Program-made: the position numbers and the translations under genes
Assembly: GCF_910592395.1 (NCBI RefSeq)
Contig: NC_088319.1
Coordinates: 12,090,001-12,154,000, forward strand
Length of the DNA: 64,000 nucleotides
Source of the DNA: Lineus longissimus
Lineage: Eukaryota; Nemertea; Pilidiophora; Heteronemertea; Lineidae
Reading direction: 5' to 3'
Part shown: piece after piece, positions 11,992 to 24,692 of the stretch
How the letters are laid out: each line of letters opens with the position of its first letter
Numbering within the stretch: the stretch's first letter is position 1
Notes under the pieces: model-generated
What the model saw: the letters and a program-made list of their open reading frames with translations, nothing else
What the model was told of the DNA's origin: nothing
The model's database searches: none

Positions 11992-14060
11992 ATTGTAGTA
12001 GTACATACATGTACCTGTACACTGTAGGCCTACATGTAATATACATTCCATTGGTAAATCATGACTTATTTCTTCCTTTCGTTAGATTAAACTTCATGTA
12101 CATAGAAGTGACACATGCTATCCTCAACTCATCTTCTCCTTTCATTCAGAAGTTGGTAGGAATCAACACGAGACAGTTAAAGGGAGATTCTAGGCAGCGG
12201 CAGGAGCTAGGTAGGCGAGATAGAGTTACATAACCTCGCCAATAGTTGTCTCTCCTATCTAACAGTGCTTCGAGATTATTCAGGCTAGTGCGAGGAAAAC
12301 ATTAATCACTGAATCAATCACAGCCAAGTTCCCGAACTGTGCAATATTCACATGAAGACCACCAATTTGACCACTAGCACTGCCTTGTATATTCTGCCTG
12401 TAAACTCCAAATTTTCGACGGCTCAGCCAGATTTTTAGCACTGAAAGTGTGCCATGTTTTGAAAAACACCCAGCACGAGCTCGGGAGCTCGGGAGCTCAA
12501 TGATCAATTAAGCAGCAAGCAAAAGTTTCGCCCTGCGATCACTGCACCAATAATTTCCAATCAGGCTCTGCAAACAGCAATCATCGAAGGAGAGGAAATC
12601 TTTGGCAGTTCATATCGACAAGGTTTTAATAGTTATTTCCCGTGGTTATTTCCTTCTGGACCGGGGCACGGTGGAGCTGCGCCTGGCTTAATTATCCTGC
12701 TGATGAAGTATAAATGCTGGTTACGGTAGTGATAGACAGGGATATATATGGTCGCATGTTAGTCCAAGATGCCCCCTATAATCACCTCACACCAACCACG
12801 ACCCCCCTGGATCTCGTTTTTCTCCGCAATGAACAAATAGGGCAACCTATAGTCTCGAGTAGCATTAAATTTGTAATCATGGCTTGTAATAGAGCGAAAA
12901 ATCAATCGCAAGACTGGCTTGCCATTTAGTTCCATCTATGAAACCTTTGCCCAACCATTTACCACTGCCAATTCCATCGAGGATCGTCGACCGAACTTGA
13001 TGGGAACCAGTGGTCTTCAATAGACTACGCCTGTCGATATGACGTTGGAGTAAAACAAGCCTGATCTCAGGAGGGATCGTAGCCGGTGTAATATTTTTTT
13101 TGGGGGGGGGTCCTTTTCTGAGTGTTTCCCCTCGTCATTGTTTGGGAACGCTGAGAGATAGACTGGCGTGTTTTTCTGTGTTCCATATTGAAAATTCATG
13201 ATCTCTCTGGCTGTCTATTGTATAGAAACACTGAAATGTGGGGAACAACCACAGATTTTACACCGGCTTTTTGGGGCTGCTGAATTTTTCTACAACAAAC
13301 ATAGATGGCGGCGCAGTTACATCTCAAGCCAAGGTTTTGACAAACTCGCCTAGTTTTTCAATATTTTAGTACCATGGGAGTAGCTAGCGGGGAAGGGGGC
13401 AAATGCACCCCCAGTGGTCACCCAAGGATGTGTTTTCGACCCTTTGGCCGAAAAAATACGAAAAGTGTCATCCCCTCCGGAGAGTACGAAGACCAAAAAG
13501 CCAGATACGTTCTTGATATGATGAAGAATAGCCGTATTCTACTGACTTTCTGGGCCAGTATGCTTCCTTTGGCCCACGGTAAGAATACGGGAATAGTTAA
13601 CTACTACGGAGCAAATGAGAAAACAATGAGACAAAGTCATTTTGTAATCACTTATTTCAATAAAAGGCAGCTAAAAGGCATATACATGTACTGGTTGTGA
13701 ACTCTGAGGAATAGGAACTTAAGTGGTTATCTCCGTGTACAGCAATTCCCTTCTTCAACACCCAAATATGAAAACCAGTCAAACGCCGGCAGAAACTCAT
13801 ATCAGGCCTATGCAAGCCACAGCATGAAGCACCGTGCCTTGTTCTGTTGGCAGTGGTCATAGGCAACCATAACCGCTTTTGGTTGGTGTTCAAACCGAAT
13901 TTCTGCATCACTCACGAAATATGATTTACGGAGATGAATCCTGTGTATTCTGTTCGTTTATAAAGAATTCGTAATTCGTTATCGTTGTTCGTGAGCGATG
14001 CGGAAACTCACTAGAAGCAGTTAGCAGGCAATGATCTGTGGAAAGAAGCGCTGAGGCCCT
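11992..14060. other. intergenic, no gene recognised
   Basis: This is the gap between the sulfotransferase and the convergent minus-strand GPCR, so it must hold the 3' ends of both genes. Short frames at 12.3-13.9 kb lack domains. A T8G9-like homopolymer step lies near 13090-13110. Confidence 0.45.
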
Positions 14061-14062
14061 GG

Positions 14063-16664
14063 TCATACGCTTGAATCCAAATGACCATTTGGGAGTTCTG
14101 CCGTCGAAACTGATAGATTATTGTGGTTCTGACGGTTTAAACTGTTAACCGACAAGTGACTGTGGTTGCTGACATGGCTATGAACGGAAAGATTCCTGCT
14201 AAAAGCCGAAACAGACGACTTACTCCCCGAACTTCCGTCGGCGTTTTTAGGCGAAGGGAACATGACAGAATTTATAGAGGGACGGAAGCTGGAAGCCGAG
14301 GGAATGCCCGATACCCATCGCGATCTCTCTTCGTCTACACCACTTGGTCGTCTGCACCCAAATATATCTCTGTACGCCCTACGAAAACCTTCGTTTAAAG
14401 ACACGTAAATCACTACATTTAACCACGAATTTGAAAAGGAAATTACACCAAAAACCTGACGTAAGACCAGATATCCTTCGAATGCTCCGCCTCCCGCGAA
14501 AACATAGATTTTCCAGACGTGAAGCGGGAACTGGCAAACGGCAAGCACCATAACTATACTTGCGAGCATGCGTACTACTCGCTTTCTCCGCTGATCATTT
14601 CCCTGCGCCGTTGTCCCAACACGCACGCGCGATAGGTAAAATGCCGAGAATATCTTCGAATACAACCCTGTGATAATTCCTAACGGAATAACATAAATCG
14701 TCAGAAAGTTGAACCATATCACAAATAAATACGTCTCTCCCTGATCCTCGGCGATTGTGCATTCGTGCCGCATTACCAGTTGCCCATGGTAGACGTGTTC
14801 TCTGACCTCTACACGGTAGAGGACGACAGCGCTCCATCCCTGTACGATGGAGACAAACCACACCAACAGGATGTTGACAATGCACTGACGGAAGCGAAGT
14901 TTTGGTAGAAACGGCTTGACTATGTTGCGATGTCTGCAAGAGAAATGGTTGAAATTGAAGAGACAAGTAACTTCAAAACAAGCCTCCATTAGGGGCCTTA
15001 CGTACGTGAACAAACTCTGAAACCTCTCACGAGTACTTTCCGCCCCACTGTACCCCGAGGCGCAATAAACTCGCTGTACGCACTACTTCTCTGTTCATGC
15101 CGACTTACCGACGGTGAACGTCAATCCTAAAGTCTCTCTCATTTGAAGGATAAATTATATGCCGGAAGATCGACATGTCACTTTTTGACTTCGACATGAT
15201 TTTGATATGTATGCTCCCTCACCTGTCTAGTGCTATTAGTATCAAGCAGTAAATATTGGCAGCAAGGGAAACGTGGACGAAGTACTGGAGTCCTTGGCAC
15301 AAGGCACTTGACATGAATTCTTCATTGTAATAGGCAAGAATCTCCATAGGTACGGCAAAGATACCAACACATATATCTGAAAAAATATCACATGATTTTT
15401 TAAGTCATTCAAAGCAATAAAAAGGGAAATGTGGCAGCTCCAATCCATCTGATTGGCTGCCAAATAATTTGGCAAGTCGCACTTACTTTTATCTGATTGG
15501 CTGCTAAAGCTTTGACGTCACCCATGATGTCAAGGCTCAAGTGGTAAGACACTAAATCAAGGTGTATCAGAAACACTAATCAATATTCAAACCAAAGATC
15601 AGCATATTTGAACGAACGGCGTACCCCTTTAATGACATGTTCGCTAACTCGCCAATCGTCACGTTTAGTCTTCTCGCCGGCGCCGTATGACGAGTCAAAC
15701 GGAACGGCGCACCTAAGGAATCAAATTTGACCGATTATATATGCATATTTCAGCTAGTTCTTCCCTCCAATTTATGATTTATGTTGTTATTTTGTATAAT
15801 ATAATGATCAAGATATTTTATGGTCGGGTTTGGGAAGGATTTGTGAGTTCCGCGGAAATCCGCGTTTTATAACGGCCGGCAAGAGCGAACCAATTGCAAA
15901 GTATGCAATCATGAACTGATTTTGTGCGTGCATGTTAGTGAACTACAGAAGAACTACACAGTGGATGAGGAAATGGACTGCATATGAGTCTACAGTGTAA
16001 CTCGCTTGTCGATTAACCCAGAAATTTAGTGCATCACAAGAAATACGTTTTTGATATCATGTGATATTGTCCAAGTTGCCAGAAATAAACTCTCTCTTTG
16101 GCTGGGGTTTTGTGTTGCACACACTTTCCAAGGTACTATCGAGGGCAGACTGCTTGGTCAGCGGAAAAGCCTGGCCTTAAATACACGAGATACGATAGGC
16201 TTCTGGACGAGTTGGGGAACTCATTACCCAGGATGACATTGTAATTGTTGTTTTAATACTGACATCGGGTCATCATTTCTAAAAACGAACTCATAATTAC
16301 TAACTTCGAAGACATACATCGTGCTTCGGTGCGAAAGAATTGGTAGTCCAAGCCACAATCTGAACCTCTCTATTATCTTACCTGACACACACAGAGACGC
16401 GATGTAGTAATTAGTGATCGTGTGAAGACGTCTCACCCTCACTAATATGAAGAAGACTGATCCATTCCCAACCAAGATCAGGGCCACGAAGAGAACATCC
16501 AAACCGATGAAGGTGGCCGCTAAATCCAACTCCTTTTCCCATTCCAGCTCGTAAAAATTGGTGGTCCAACTTTCGAGGGTCGAATTTTCTGGTGTGTCAC
16601 TGTAAACTAAATTTCCCATATTTAATGTTTCCATGCCCTTGAAGCGGTCATCGGAGACGAACAT
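14063..16664 (-). CDS. class A (rhodopsin-family) GPCR, three exons, 435 aa
   Basis: This is a seven-transmembrane receptor, probably of a peptide-like type. Exons on the minus strand are 16664-16382, 15376-15223 and 14933-14063. They join cleanly (donors GTAAG and GTGAG; acceptors TTTTTCAG and TCTTGCAG) in phases 1 and 2. The N-terminus has an N-glycosylation site (NST). TM1 contains GN at 66-67 and TM2 has LCVSD with Asp95. Cys121 in TM3 and Cys204 in the second outer loop can form the usual disulfide. The DRY motif is DRH (145-147). TM6 has CQFP (279-282) in place of CWxP, and TM7 has NVVIY (318-322) in place of NPxxY. The serine/asparagine-rich tail (about 340-435) offers phosphorylation sites. 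The model is complete from ATG to stop; later starts at 16634 and 16619 are possible. The ligand cannot be told from the sequence. Confidence 0.9.
15605..15635 (+). repeat. GGCGTACCCCTTTAA family, terminal fragment
   Basis: AACGAACGGCGTACCCCTTT in the first intron of the minus-strand GPCR matches the terminal block of the family seen at 54650 and 18170. The body of the element is absent or unrecognisable. Confidence 0.4.
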
Positions 16665-17800
16665 TGTTCTGATATTTTTGCGTCAGAGTTGTATCCATTA
16701 TCACTTGCCGAAGATGCCGCATCCAGTTTTGAATTCGTCGGCACGGTTCTATAACATTAGTTCGGCAAGTCTGGTCAAAAATATCTATGACATTTCTCTT
16801 TCTGAAAAAGAAGCAAACGACCATGTTATATTCTGCAGTCTTTATTTGAACCGTTCGGGGATATCCGGGAACATAACTTTGCACTCTGGCAGACGACATT
16901 GGAAAAGCTGAAAAGCAGTTGAACTCTCTGCAGAAACAGATGCAGATTTAGTGCGATGAAGCACTCGAATTTGTAGTGGCCCAACCCATTATCCGGTTCT
17001 GATCCATGCGCCACCCACCGCCACTTTTTTCGCGATAGCCGGTTCACGGTAGGTCACTCATCCACATTGACTAGTGCCGTCAACGCCAATTTTTTCAGAA
17101 TAGGCTACTCATCCACTCTGTGCCGCCGTTCGTACGATACGCCACTCACTCAATTATAACTACCATGCTGCATCATCGATGAGGATTCTGGAAGATACTT
17201 GAATCACTAATAATCAATGTATAGATGTCTACCTGGGAGAATCACGATAATGCCTTGTAAGATAAGTGATCTACGACAGTATGATTCTAATTACTTGCAA
17301 TGCCTTCTCGCCACTTTGTAAATGAATCATTAGAGAAAGTCAGTGTGAGGTGTGTGGAAGGCAGTGATTGGTTATAGGCAAGGATTCTCGAACGATGAGT
17401 TGTTGCCGAACCGAGCAGCGGCGCCCTTCACACCCGCAGATTCGACTACTGCCGAGTCTGGGGTCCTACAAGACTGTCCACTGCACCAGGATTTGTGTAT
17501 ATTTATTAGATTTTCCCGAGTCAATTCTGAAAGATGATGCCTAAAATTGATTACTCTTGAATGTTTACAGTTAGTCTGATATATATACACTATTTTGAAT
17601 GAACATGATCATGCATTGATTTTACTTAGTTAATTTGAAGGTGACTTAGTCATTCTGTTATTTTCAGTTTGCTTCTTCGTGTTTATGCGCACACTATTGC
17701 ATAGTCTGTGTCACTGGTAAACTCGAAACTTGTGTTTATAGTTCACCGTAATTACGTAGGCCAGAGGACGGACAACTATCAGAAGTTAGGGAGTTTTCCA

Positions 17801-17903
17801 AAAGCCCCCGAAACGCCCACGTGAACGCCTATCCCATTGTTCAACTTCCATGTCACGATGCCAAACAATGGGCCAGGCGTTCGCGTTGGCGTTTCGGGGG
17901 CTT
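17801..17903. repeat. fold-back element, copy 1
   Basis: Left arm 17801-17842 (AAAGCCCCCGAAACGCC ... CCCATTGTT) pairs with right arm 17863-17903 (AACAATGGG ... GGCGTTTCGGGGGCTTT) around a short loop. A second, more diverged copy of the same hairpin lies at 24240-24337. It is non-coding and MITE-like. Confidence 0.7.
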
Positions 17904-17964
17904 TGCGAACCCGGTTGATCAGCAGCCGAGAACCTTCTTCACTCAATGACTGTCAGAAACTCCC

Positions 17965-18025
17965 TGACATTTGGTACATCCTGGCATTTATTTGATACAT
18001 CCTGGCACTTGGTACATCCTGGAAT
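17965..18025 (+). repeat. short tandem repeat (GGTACATCCTGGCATTT), 3 copies
   Basis: Three copies of a 20-24 bp unit (GTACATCCTGGCATTT, GATACATCCTGGCACTT, GGTACATCCTGGAATTT) lie head to tail. Confidence 0.6.
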
Positions 18026-18074
18026 TTCAACACTGCCCTTGTGCAGACAGATATACATAACACATACCGTACTA

Positions 18075-18200
18075 TGAATACCTATAGTTTTAGCGAAATT
18101 GCAAGCCTGATGTGCTCTACGGCATTGTGGATAACTGCTTTTCTATTTTCCTGAACTACGATTTAATACAGAGGGCGTACCCTTTAAGTACCATCCTCAT
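18075..18200 (+). repeat. interspersed repeat, GGCGTACCCCTTTAA family, copy 3
   Basis: The copy shows CTACGGCATTGTGGATAACT, GCTTTTCTATTTTCCTGAAC and then GGGCGTACCCTTTAAGTA, all in family order on the plus strand. Confidence 0.65.
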
Positions 18201-18990
18201 CTCAATTTATCAAACAGTTATTGAAAATTTTTCACGGAGTACACATATAAAGAAAGGTATACAAGTTACAAAGGGTGTAACTGAAAAGTATCAGGTGCAG
18301 GGTATAGCTGCGTTTGACTTGTTAAACTTTCGATCTTCTCGTGACAAAGGAGGATTGCGTCAAAGAGGAAGAAGATAAAAATCAGAAACAGTCAAGCTAT
18401 ATTGCTATCGTCTATCGACATTTTGTCAAACAGCAAACCAGGCAGCTAAAAGGCTAGTTCTAGTCTCCGTTTCCTTTGATTTCTCTGTCTCGACGTTGCC
18501 TTTGTTGTTGATGAAATTATTTTCGTCAATGTTCAAGACCATCATTTCGTCAAAGAGTCCAAACGGCCCTTACGGTTGATACAAAAACACGGACAGTACA
18601 GGTTACATGTTATCTCGTGTACGTGATGTAAGCAAATACGGTAGAAGACTAGATAGACAATGACGAAAATACTGTCTTTAATCTGCAATCAGAAGTAACC
18701 GAATAATTACTGAATATGCGAAAGATAACGACAATGGAGAAGTCCAGTAAACACACAAAGTGTGGTAATGCTATTTTTGTCCATGAAAATCTATTTTTGT
18801 ATGTTGTTACGCCCAATATTGCTGAACGATTGATAGTTCAATATGTAATGAATACTGAACCGATTCAATAGATCTTTCATTCATGAAAGACTCATATTTG
18901 ACTTTACTGGTTGCACAGGATAAAATTGCGGTACATATCAAGGCTTCATCATAGACATCGCCATTTTAGCTAGAAGTTTAGTTCGTAAAC

Positions 18991-19117
18991 CAATCAGAAC
19001 TCCTTCAAAACGCAGTGAATGTCATTTTCGGGGGTGGGAGTCTGTTCCCTTGGAAACAAAGAATTGACTCCCACCCTTGAAGTTGGCATTCACTTCATTT
19101 CCAATGAGTTCTGATTG
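18991..19117. repeat. fold-back element (~127 bp)
   Basis: The arms begin CAATCAGAACT (18991) and end AGTTCTGATTG (19117). They pair inward through GTGAATG / CATTCAC and GGTGGGAGTC / GACTCCCACC. The stem is long and imperfect with a small loop, as in a MITE or fold-back element. Confidence 0.7.
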
Positions 19118-19199
19118 CTTTAGGATTTCAGGTTCTAGCCAAGATGGTTGTACGCATGAGATTAGAATGACCCCAATACATCCTCCCCCAGCAGGACTT

Positions 19200-21000
19200 G
19201 GGAAGGATATTGAAAGGTAATGCGTCAAAAATACATAAGGTCCAGATTGCAGGCTAAACCGTCATCTGACTCGGGTCAGAATAAAAGACATTCCCCACGC
19301 AATACGGTTGTGTCAATACGGTCGTATCAATTGAACGCTCTGAAAATGGGCGAGAACGCGTGGAACAATTCCGCCTGCCGCGTCCCAGGCGAGCACCGAC
19401 ACGCTACACTTCAAAGCTTTGAAGGGCGTGTAATGATGCCGTAGCATTAAGGGGCAAAATTGATATGAGCTTTTATTTTAATCCGCACACGTTATAGATT
19501 TTCTATCAATTCAGTTTTATTGGATCAAAGCCGGATATTTAACGATTTTATTAAATTGCACGTAAATAGAAAACATAAATAAAAATAGTCACAAAAGCAA
19601 TAGACCTTGCATATATTGGGCCAGGCCTGAATGTTTTAACAGCGGGACCAAAAAAATAATGTAAAACGTAATTTGATATCTATACGGAGTCGCCCATGTT
19701 GTGTTTTACCTCCAGGGTTTGAAATTGATTTCATTTTTAAAATGGCCATCGCCGTCATCCCACAAGGCTGATCAATGTCATTGTAAATATCAATTCGCAA
19801 TATTGTTATATTTGAATAACATGACTATGCACATTTAATGCAGCTTGGTTTTTGACATTTGATTAGCAGACAGAGCAAAATAATGGTTGGTTTGTGACAG
19901 TTATTTCATCACAAGCCGAGGAAGTCTACCGTGTGTAAATACTAATCGATACAATGTACTTTTACAGACGCTGAGTGCCCGTAATTTAGGCTTGCCTCAC
20001 CGACCAAATTCGTCATAACTGCGACTAAATCCACAGATCCCAGCAACCAAGGGAATCAACTGACATCATTTGGGAACCTATGTCTGGCATTGTATTGACG
20101 AAGTGCACCGAGCGTGGATGAAATATTTACATTTTCTCCTATGCGACTTGTTGGTACTCCGAGACAAGACCACTAATGAATATTCATAGGTTGGAGGGTC
20201 GAGGCCTATCAATTAGACGAGTGCATGTTTTTAACTCTCGAGTACATATTTGGAGAGGTATTGAAAAAATATATGTTGTGGCAAGTCTACAGATATTAAG
20301 AAATTATTTGATGAAAAAATTAATTCCGAATTTTGCTAATTTGGTAATAGGGGGCGTGTTTTGAGATTTTTCTGCCAGTTGGCTGAAAAGAGTGGCAATA
20401 TAAATGTCTGTCTAATTTGTCGATTATCAAAAAATTTCCGTGGTCAACTACCAGTTTATTTTTTACCATTTACTTGCCCGACTGTCCTGAATATCATAAC
20501 AAAATTTCAGATTCACAACCCCACGCAGTATTTAATGCGTCGCGGTCAAACATTGACAATTCAACTGCTAAAAGGCTTAAAAAATCAATTGTGGTCTTGT
20601 CTCCTCCACGATGCGAAATCAAAGATGGCCACTTACTTGGCAGCCATATTGAATATGTGATCAGGCCATGCGCCAAAATCGACAGGGCCCTAAAAAGATA
20701 CCCGTCATGTATATCTGGAAGCCGTACTGTCTTTGTGCCAATAACATTTCACGAACTGTCTTCTTCTCTTACCAATTAATCACTGAAATTATTTTCTTCA
20801 ACAGACCACACCCTTAAGACGATTATAGGGTTGGAATTAGTGACAAAAGAAAGAAAATGATGACACCTTCTTGCGTGTTCAATCGGACTTAATCCATTTT
20901 CTTATCGAACCAGATGTGATTTACACAATGCGATACATGTGTATAGACGTATACACGTCTGTGGTATCAGGTTGAGATTAGAGAAGAATGAACGAATAGA
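19200..21000. other. intergenic, no gene recognised
   Basis: The stretch is AT-rich. The longest frames (20361-20660 and 20417-20779) overlap each other in different frames and show no domain. Confidence 0.45.
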
Positions 21001-21009
21001 TATGTACGA

Positions 21010-21085
21010 TAATATGCATAACCGCATTTCTATTTTCCTGGACCACTGACAAGTAATGACGAACGGCGATCCCCTGTAATCGCAA
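21010..21085 (+). repeat. interspersed repeat, GGCGTACCCCTTTAA family, copy 4
   Basis: GCATTTCTATTTTCCTGGAC is followed by GAACGGCGATCCCCTGTAA, a diverged version of the family's 3' half. Confidence 0.5.
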
Positions 21086-22060
21086 GGCGCTCAGTTGCAA
21101 TTGACCCATAAGCAATGTGGTTGTAGGCAAAACCAGTACAAACAAAATATTACCTTGGTCTTTTCTTACTTGCTATGACAACTGAGCTACTTCGAGTTTT
21201 GTAAAAGGAAAAAAAACTATGCAAATCAAAATACATTCTCATTTTTCTTAATTGGTCACGTCAGAGTTCTTCAATAAATGATTATTGAAAGACTGTGGTC
21301 ACGCAGGGCACTGAAAGCCTTTTAATATTTTTCAAAAACTTTAATTGTTAATTAGCGTGATTAATTTTTGTTTGCGGGGAATATCTATTAAAAAGCCCCC
21401 TATATTCAGAATTAGAACTAAGTGATAGTCTATCTAAAACAGTAGCTAGTTAAATATTCTTCGTTAGCTCTCGGAACTTGTACCACTATTAACCATTTAC
21501 CTTTGAAAACTTGGAATGCCTACCCCACTTTGAAATTTGAAACTTAATCTGAGATTTTTCAATTTTCCAATTGCACGTTTTAATCCGACGCTGCTGATGC
21601 GTACACTACTATAAAGTTATATTCGATAGTTCAATTTCATTACGTTGACATGTCTGGTTAACCTCAGCGGCAATGTTTGTTTCTATACTCTTGTGGCGTT
21701 CATGTGAGGCCTTTAAAGTGAATCTGTACGCTTGGAAGACAATGTAACCTCGAATGAAAATGAAAGTTTATGTATTTCGAAAAACCTCAAAACCAAAACC
21801 TCAACGGTGAGTCTCATTCGAATTCAAGAAATCAGTTTTATGAAATCCAAACTCCGTTATTTCCAGTGAATACAAACCCACTTTACTTACCTGGAGATCA
21901 AATTTAGTCTCGGCTGAAAGTTATTTATAAATCCTTACAGTCCTTGGTTAGAATGAAAGTGACTTCGACTCGCGTCCTTTGCGTGACTTTGCAACTGCTA
22001 TAAAGCTTCATGTGGCGTTATCAAATGATAGTCGGCACGTATCTGCAGCCTCTCTCAATA

Positions 22061-22584
22061 CTATAGTCCATTCGTAAATATTGTGTACGCATCGTTTTGG
22101 GGCTTTGGAGGGCGGACTACTGGTCGGATTTCTTTAAAGTTTGTTTTTTTATTGATTCTTTGCTCAAACCCAAACAGGGTTTTAGGGGTTCAGAATTTTC
22201 AGTTCAGAAATGAAAAAATTCTTCAGCGAAGTACAATGGTCATTTGGCGGATCCCCTAAATAGGCCATATTTTGTTTCTTGCTATTTCACATTCACTCTT
22301 GGCACATGAGTCGATTGACACAAAAAAATAATAATCTGAACATTTCCTCGAGATTGGTAAAGAAATAAACCGTACTGAGCGGAAAATGTCCGAATTCAAC
22401 GCACTACGTCAATGTACACAAATGCATACACAAAACATTTATTTCGTTATCATGATTACTGAAATGAAAAGATCCTTTTTTGTTTTGAGGTGAAGACAAA
22501 TAAATACCAATCTCTAAAGGAATCTGACCAGTAGCCGCCCTCCAGAACCCGAAACGACATAACATTTATATGAATGGACTATAG
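22061..22584. mobile_element. MITE, 524 bp, long TIRs, TA target duplication
   Basis: The left end CTATAGTCCATTC (22061) and the right end GAATGGACTATAG (to 22584) are exact inverted repeats. They extend inward about 75-80 bp with mismatches, including GGAGGGCGG and CTACTGGTC. TA flanks both sides (22059-22060, 22585-22586), the target duplication of Tc1/mariner-type transposases. No transposase frame lies inside, so it is non-autonomous. Confidence 0.8.
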
Positions 22585-22839
22585 TAGGGAAATCAATAGC
22601 AGCACTAAGGCTGACTTTCTTGTCTGGTGTTGAGGCCTGGAGCTGTACATGTGCTATTAGTGAAAAAACTAGACATCAATAAATATGCAATGAATCATTT
22701 GAATATCCATTGAATAATACGGATAACCACTGGATGTCAAATTGACACGCATATTTCAGTGTAAGGAACGCATGCAATCGCGTAAAAGTGGTTTAAGGCG
22801 AATGATAGACCATTATTTAATACCTGAGTATAAACACTT

Positions 22840-23250
22840 ACTTTGTAATATTATCATGGATACTTCAGGAGATATTGTAGAAAAACGGAAGTTCGGTGAT
22901 GGCCGCATCTAATTTGCATATCTCAGTCTTATGCAATGCATATGATCGCAACAGCTATGGACTTATCTGAGAGCTAGACCATGATAACATATTTTGTAAC
23001 ATTAGCCAACATATCTCCGGAAAGTTTGCAAAAAAACATATTTTCGTTATGGTCGACCTAATCTGCCTAATTTGCATAAGTTCAACAGATTTGAATAAAA
23101 CAACGATGGGCTCATAATGTTTGTACACCCTGATAACCTAGTTGAAGACACCACTTTTGTTTTGTTATGATGCATATTCATCGAGTTATAGCCAATTAAA
23201 CGAATTTCAGTAATGGCGGCCTTAATTTGCATATTTTGAGAAATGCTCAA
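22840..23250 (+). repeat. tandem repeat, three diverged ~130-160 bp units
   Basis: Each unit ends with a version of ATGGCGGCCTTAATTTGCAT (near 22900, 23050 and 23210). Each contains a TTGTAA-ATTA-CATGG or CATAATGTTTGTACA block and an ATATCTCC-like stretch. A poly-C tract (about 23260-23279) follows. Confidence 0.55.
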
Positions 23251-23336
23251 GGGATATCAGCGCCCCCCCCCCCCCCCCCGACTATTGAAAACAGCAAAGA
23301 AAAAACTTCATGCGGCTTTTCCAGGTGTGCTTTCTG

Positions 23337-23470
23337 GCGCGTAATCTACGTTCAGGTAGATCCGGTTTTGTTCTATAAAATCATTTCGCACCTTTTCTAT
23401 TCTTAACCGGTTGTGACTAGAAACGATGTAGTAGAACAGAACCGGATCTACCAGAATGTGGGTTACGCGC
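23337..23470. repeat. fold-back element (~134 bp)
   Basis: Left arm GCGCGTAA...GGTAGATCCGGTT.TGTTCTA (23337-23376) pairs with right arm GTAGAACAGAACCGGATCTACC...TTACGCGC (23431-23470) around a ~54-base loop. It is MITE-like and lies just after the poly-C tract. Confidence 0.7.
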
Positions 23471-24239
23471 TATTGTTCATAATTGAGACATACAGTGTGA
23501 TAATTATGTACAGAACACAATGTATGTAAAAAGCTTTATATAATGCAGGAATCTAAATACATTGCTGATATTTTGATACAGCTATATAAAACATATAGTA
23601 AGATCAAAGGATGCACGCCTCGTGAGGTTCGAAGTAGGCTCGATTTAGCTCGTCCCCTCACTCGCCAGCTGCAACTAATGATAGTTATCAAAGACCGTCA
23701 TGGTCAACATCCGCGATAGGCGATACATTAATGGTTCTTGGTGCCATGGTTTCAAAACATGACGGAATATCAAATCAATATGAAGATTCAGTTCCTTTTA
23801 AATGCCTTAAGGAATTTGTCGCCGCGAAGCTTGTTAATTTCATCGACGCAAGGCTTGTTTCAGTGTTTCTTTCAATCAACTGGCGGTCGGTACGAACAAG
23901 GATACGGCAGCGGGTTATGCACCTGTTTGCTATTTCCCTCAAGCCTCTCTTTAGGACTTCCTAGCAGGTATTGGCAAGTCAGGTGCCCTGTGTCCAATCA
24001 CGGCCGTGTTTTCGGCGCCAAACAATTAGCATTCGGAATATACTATAATGATAGGTGCTTTCTGATTGGCCAATACCCAGCTGACTGGAAATCCGAAATT
24101 ACGGGTTGAGGCAAGTGACGGATGGCCAGCAAATGTATCCATTTGTGATGCCCACGGTTGCCACGCCTTGGGCCGGACAAGCAAAATCCTTCTTTCCGAT
24201 GGTGGCAATGACACTGGGTACATAAGCATCAGGGTGTTT

Positions 24240-24337
24240 TCGAAAATCCCCGAAACGCCAACGTGAACGCCTCTCCCATTGTTCGATCTCTTGATAACTA
24301 TGTCGAACAAAGGGATATAGGCGTTCGCGACGACGTT
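24240..24337. repeat. fold-back element, copy 2
   Basis: This matches the hairpin at 17801-17903: CCCCGAAACGCCAACGTGAA, CGCCTCTCCCATTGTTCG, then GAACAAAGGG and AGGCGTTCGCGACGACGTT. It lies about 350 bases upstream of the first tandem GPCR. Confidence 0.6.
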
Positions 24338-24692
24338 GCTGAGGATTTGCGGAAACTCTCTATTGTGTCGGTGCAGATACGGCGCTCATCAGACGAATGC
24401 AGGAACGAATGCACTTTGCGGCATAGGTGCTTGTCTGTACAATTTTAAACACACACCGACCTACCGTCGTGAAGGTTGTCCTGTCTGCGAGCGGACTTTG
24501 TTTCTAACAGAAATCAAATCCAACGGTGTAAGAAAAGTTATATTTCTGATAGTCGTAAGGAAGTCACTCATTTCTTACTTAGAGAGCGCTTGTTAATTGT
24601 GTTTCCGATCAGATGCCAATCCTCTTTATTACGGAATGATGTGTACTTTATAACATTCTCGCATAGGACGCCATTTTGCTGAAGCAAGCGCA

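Noticed and set aside
20361-20779. Two overlapping frames of 99 and 120 codons
   Set aside because: Same DNA in two frames, no recognisable domain, codon use unlike the real exons.
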